Positions 14,983-17,283 of a stretch of DNA of 17,283 nt are shown here, piece by piece. The notes under the pieces are model-generated. The model was not told the origin of the DNA, searched no databases, and saw only the letters and a program-made list of their open reading frames with translations. The DNA lies in contig PEXO01000003.1 of the NCBI GenBank assembly GCA_002779045.1, positions 1 through 17,283 on the forward strand, given 5' to 3'. This DNA is from Elusimicrobia bacterium CG08_land_8_20_14_0_20_59_10 (lineage in GTDB: Bacteria; Elusimicrobiota; Elusimicrobia; Elusimicrobiales; UBA9959). How positions within the stretch are numbered: the first letter of the stretch is position 1; each line of letters starts with the position of its first letter. Both the position numbers and the translations under genes were made by a program.

Positions 14983-15256
14983 AACCGTTGATCGGGAAAG
15001 GAACAGCGGGCCCCCGGGCCCGCTTTTTCCGCATAATTCTATATAATTCTATACAGCGGCACCGTTCTTTGGTGCAGGCCACCCATTCGTTGCATTTCCA
15101 GTTGGCGCATTCTCCCGTGGACGGGTTGTAATCGGTGCATTCCCGGTCGGTGCAGTATTTAGCCTGGTAAGTCTCGCATTCCCAGTCGCAGCAGTCTTTC
15201 GGGATCAGCGCTTTTATGGCCCCGGTCTCCCCGGGCCGTTTTATTCTCGCCCGCAC
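14966..15256 (-). CDS. Possible Cys-rich small protein with four CX4C motifs
   Basis: The minus strand is open for 96 codons from a GTG at 15256, preceded by a GGAAGGAAGG ribosome-binding-like run. Residues 22-68 hold ten Cys, eight of which make four CX4C units: C22-C27, C35-C40, C50-C55 and C61-C66, with Trp or Arg and then Glu or Lys before the second Cys in most. This regular spacing is unlikely by chance in a shadow frame. No signal peptide is seen, and the frame has no ATG. Against it, the last 25 codons run through the terminator and into the end of the lipoprotein gene, and no promoter is obvious. It may be real, a decayed gene, or chance. Zinc or other metal binding, or disulfide-bonded folding, would be guesses. 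Confidence 0.4.
   Translation of the reverse strand: MRARIKRPGETGAIKALIPKDCCDWECETYQAKYCTDRECTDYNPSTGECANWKCNEWVACTKERCRCIELYRIMRKKRARGPAVPFPINGFSTCP
15005..15028 (+). terminator. Intrinsic terminator of the C11 peptidase operon
   Basis: AGCGGGCC pairs with GGCCCGCT around CCCG (15005-15024), followed by TTTTT (part of the stem end, to 15028). It lies 22 bp after the lipoprotein stop. The stem is all GC except the closing pair. Confidence 0.9.
15033..15052 (+). repeat. Exact 10-bp tandem duplication ATAATTCTAT x2
   Basis: Two adjacent copies of ATAATTCTAT form an AT-rich island just after the terminator. It may be simple slippage; no function is seen. Confidence 0.7.
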
Positions 15257-15546
15257 GCCTTCCTTCCCGTAAGCCCTTTCCTTAATTTCGCTCTTTCCGC
15301 TGCTTGAGAATTTTTAGGGAAAAGCGGCCCTTCCTTTATTCGTTAATAATACGTAACTCAGGTCTCCGGTCAGCTTGTTGTCCCGCAAGTTGTAAGCGGG
15401 AATCCACCGACTCTTTGCCGCCTTTTCAGCAAAACAACATTTTCCAACCCGTCACTACATTGTCGGGATGACCTGCTATATTATTTCTACAGCCGCACTT
15501 TTTCTCTTACGTTTAAATCTAAAAACTGTAAAGTTTTATTGCGAGC
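15257..15546. other. Gene-free stretch before the insertion element
   Basis: About 290 bp with no convincing coding frame. Apart from the hairpin at 15381-15401, it is AT-richer than the operons and holds stops in all the frames I checked. The left end of the insertion element probably lies in this stretch, but I could not find its terminal inverted repeat or a target duplication. Confidence 0.5.
15381..15401 (+). repeat. TCCCGC...GCGGGA hairpin, dRS3/REP-like
   Basis: TCCCGC (15381-15386) and GCGGGA (15396-15401) form a 6-bp stem with a 9-base loop, in the wider context TTGTCCCGC...GCGGGAATCCA. This resembles the widespread intergenic family with the core ATTCCCGC...GCGGGAAT (as in neisserial dRS3). 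One copy is in the window; it could instead belong to the end of the insertion element. Confidence 0.45.
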
Positions 15547-16353
15547 ATGAACGATGTTGACCCGGGATCGATGGTTTACGACGAGAGTCGCGACGGTGCG
15601 ACTCTTGGAGGGGAAGCGTTTTGTTCAGTGCCTTCGCTCTTAACAGAGGTGCAGCCATTACGATTTGAAGAAGTATCCCGCACGGCAGATAGTCAGCAGT
15701 GGGACGCACTGGTAAAGCGCTGGCATTACCTGGGATATCGTAAATTGGTGGGAATGCATCTGAAGTATTTGATTTATTCCAGACGGGGAGAGCTATTGGC
15801 TGCAACGGGCTGGAGTTCCCCGGTGTGGAAACTGAAATCACGGGATCAAGCCATCGGGTGGTCCCCGTCGGAGCGTAAGCGCTTTCTGGAGAGCATCGCC
15901 AACAACAGCCGGTTTGTGATTTTCCCCTGGGTTAAGATTTCTCATTTAGCGAGCCACCTGTTAGCCCGGCAAGTTCGTTATGTGATGGAGGACTGGGAGC
16001 GCAAGTATGGCGTAAAGCTTCAACTTTTGGAGACGTTTATCGACCCGGCGCGGTTTCGCGGGACGAGTTACCGCGCGGCAAATTGGATTTATGTGGGCCG
16101 GACAAAAGGCTATGCAAAAACCAGAAACGGTTTTGAGTATCACGGACAAGCCAAGGAGGCATATGTTTATCCACTGAGCGCAAATATATCCGGGGCCTTA
16201 GGCCTCCAGCATCATCCCGAAATTACCATCGATCCTCAATATTACAAAACGCTCGCCCAGGCCGGACAAAGGAGAGCGCAAATGGCTATTACCAAGGCGG
16301 GGTGTTCAGCGTGGACGGCAGCGACTTTCCCAAGAAAGGGACCGAGTCTGTAG
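15547..16353 (+). CDS. DUF4338 (DruA-like) protein, N-terminal part of the element's transposase
   Basis: A 268-codon frame. Residues about 36-215 match DUF4338, the domain of DruA in the Druantia defence system and of many IS-linked proteins: RWHYLGYRKLVGMHLKYLIYS, ATGWSSPVWKLKSRDQAIGWS, IANNSRFVIFPWVKISHLASHLL, LLETFIDPARFRGTSYRAANW and IYVGRTKGYAKT in order. The ATG at 15547 is the first start after an in-frame TAA at 15529. Beyond about codon 245 the reading (MAITKAGCSAW...) no longer looks like protein of this family, while the next frame continues sensibly from AAT at 16281, so the natural product is probably a fusion with the downstream frame. This is not a full Druantia locus; druB-E are absent. 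Biochemical role of the domain is not established. Confidence 0.8.
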   Translation: MNDVDPGSMVYDESRDGATLGGEAFCSVPSLLTEVQPLRFEEVSRTADSQQWDALVKRWHYLGYRKLVGMHLKYLIYSRRGELLAATGWSSPVWKLKSRDQAIGWSPSERKRFLESIANNSRFVIFPWVKISHLASHLLARQVRYVMEDWERKYGVKLQLLETFIDPARFRGTSYRAANWIYVGRTKGYAKTRNGFEYHGQAKEAYVYPLSANISGALGLQHHPEITIDPQYYKTLAQAGQRRAQMAITKAGCSAWTAATFPRKGPSL

Positions 16354-17222
16354 GCGTAGGCCGGCAATATTGCGGGCGGCTGGGAAAGGTGGAGAATTGC
16401 CAGGCGGGAGTGTTTGCCGCTTATTCCAGCGCGAAAGGGCATGCGCTCCTGGAGCGGAAGTTGTTCCTGCCGGAGCAGTGGTTTGACAAAGAGCACCGTG
16501 AGCGTTGGAAGAAATGCCGGATACCGAAGGGCACGGCTTTTAAAACCAAGTCGGAATTAGCCCTGGAGATGATCCAAGGACTGCGCCGGGAAGGGCTTTT
16601 TGAGGCGCAGTGGGTAACAGGCGATGATTATCTTGGAAGGGATTCGGCGTTCCGCAATGGCTTGCCCGAGAAAATGCTTTATCTACTGGATGTTCCGTCC
16701 AATACAAGGGTATGGAAGAAACGACCCCGGATAGATATTCCCGTATCAATATCCAAAATGGGACGACACTTCGGGAAAGCGCGTCTAAAAAAGGGGGAGC
16801 CCAAGGCGCGCAGTGTATCGGCCCTGGCGCAGGATCCCGCCTTGCAGTGGAAAACCGTGGACGTGGCCGAAGGGGCCAAAGGGATGATCCGAGCCAGGAT
16901 TGCGCGGATACGAATTGTGACAAGCCGGGCCGGTCTTCCCAGAGAAGACCTCTGGCTTTTTGTTCGCAAGTCGTTGACTGATGGCCAGGTGAGATATGCG
17001 CTTAGCAATGCTTCTGAAGATATCCCGCTTCAAGAGTTGATTCGCGTGTCGATGTTACGCTGGCCGATTGAACAATGTTTCCAGGAAGGCAAAAGTGAAC
17101 TCGGGATGGACCATTATGAACACCGTTCCTGGGATGCCTGGCATCGGCATATGACCTTTGTTTTTGTGGCGCAGCTTTTCCTGCTGAGAATTCGTCACCG
17201 CTTAAAAAAAGCCCGGCTCTGA
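16302..17222 (+). CDS. IS701-like DDE transposase domain (C-terminal part, in the -1 frame)
   Basis: A 306-codon frame counted from a GTG at 16302. It carries the IS701-type catalytic core: the first Asp is D5 in SVDGSDFPKKG, followed by VGVGRQYCGRLGKVENCQAGVF, the second Asp is D108 or D109 in WVTGDDYLG, and the Glu is E257 or E262 in WPIEQCFQEGKSELGMDHYEHRSW. All three acidic positions are kept, so the domain itself looks intact. The frame is open upstream of the GTG and reads NGYYQGGVF from 16281, which suits the family better than starting at GTG. Hence the GTG is probably not the true start, and the two frames were or are one protein of about 558 residues. Confidence 0.82.
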   Translation: MFSVDGSDFPKKGTESVGVGRQYCGRLGKVENCQAGVFAAYSSAKGHALLERKLFLPEQWFDKEHRERWKKCRIPKGTAFKTKSELALEMIQGLRREGLFEAQWVTGDDYLGRDSAFRNGLPEKMLYLLDVPSNTRVWKKRPRIDIPVSISKMGRHFGKARLKKGEPKARSVSALAQDPALQWKTVDVAEGAKGMIRARIARIRIVTSRAGLPREDLWLFVRKSLTDGQVRYALSNASEDIPLQELIRVSMLRWPIEQCFQEGKSELGMDHYEHRSWDAWHRHMTFVFVAQLFLLRIRHRLKKARL

Positions 17223-17283
17223 CGTTGCCGCAGGCGGCCTTAATGATGAAAGTCGTTCTTCCCGCGCGGATGTTCGACAAGGA

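Larger units (their letters stand above)
15547..17222 (+). mobile_element. Insertion element with DUF4338 and IS701-like DDE domains
   Basis: Two overlapping open frames encode a DruA-like domain and an IS701-like transposase domain. Coordinates given are only those of the coding part: neither terminal inverted repeat nor target-site duplication could be identified, and the right end may lie beyond the window. Base composition is lower in GC and codon use is more mixed than in the flanking operons, which suggests transfer. Confidence 0.75.

Noticed and set aside
15547..16353. A Druantia defence locus
   Set aside because: Only the DUF4338 domain is present and it is followed by a transposase core. 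No DruE-like helicase or other Druantia genes are seen.

Overview
The window looks like chromosomal DNA of a GC-rich Gram-negative bacterium. The Gram-negative call rests on an HldD-type heptose epimerase, a lipobox lipoprotein and Sec-exported proteins. The phylum cannot be fixed from this sequence; isoleucine is often written ATA, which is unusual for GC-rich bacteria, and the mix of genes would fit Elusimicrobiota or a similar deep-branching group (inference only).

Layout. (1) Positions 1-609, minus strand: the 5' part of a response regulator with two receiver domains, the first lacking its phospho-acceptor Asp. (2) Positions 664-8866, plus strand: a complete F1Fo ATP synthase operon, two small membrane assembly proteins then a, c, b, delta, alpha, gamma, beta, epsilon. 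A gene for ADP-heptose epimerase (hldD) sits between alpha and gamma. Two junctions, c/b and hldD/gamma, carry arrays of in-phase 7-bp repeats. (3) Positions 8931-11048: a large membrane protein of the TMTC / GT-C glycosyltransferase type with seven C-terminal TPRs. (4) Positions 11049-15028: a palindrome, a good sigma70-type promoter, a roughly 120-nt leader with three stem-loops, then a tight three-gene operon for exported proteins (clostripain-like C11 peptidase, a large protein with a zincin-like but degenerate site, a lipoprotein), closed by a strong intrinsic terminator. (5) Positions 14966-15256, minus strand: a possible Cys-rich small protein with four CX4C motifs. (6) Positions 15547-17222: an insertion element in two overlapping frames, a DUF4338 (DruA-like) domain followed by an IS701-like DDE domain, apparently one gene broken by a -1 shift.

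How the genes work together. Region 2 makes one rotary ATP synthase; its c subunit has a carboxylate but lacks the Gln and Ser ligands of sodium-type rings, so proton coupling is predicted. hldD feeds LPS heptose synthesis and is only co-transcribed with it. Region 4 is the most likely home of an undescribed function: a C11 peptidase made together with a probable pseudo-protease and a lipoprotein, all predicted to leave the cytoplasm. Region 6 is mobile DNA downstream of the terminator. No tRNA, rRNA or CRISPR array was seen.
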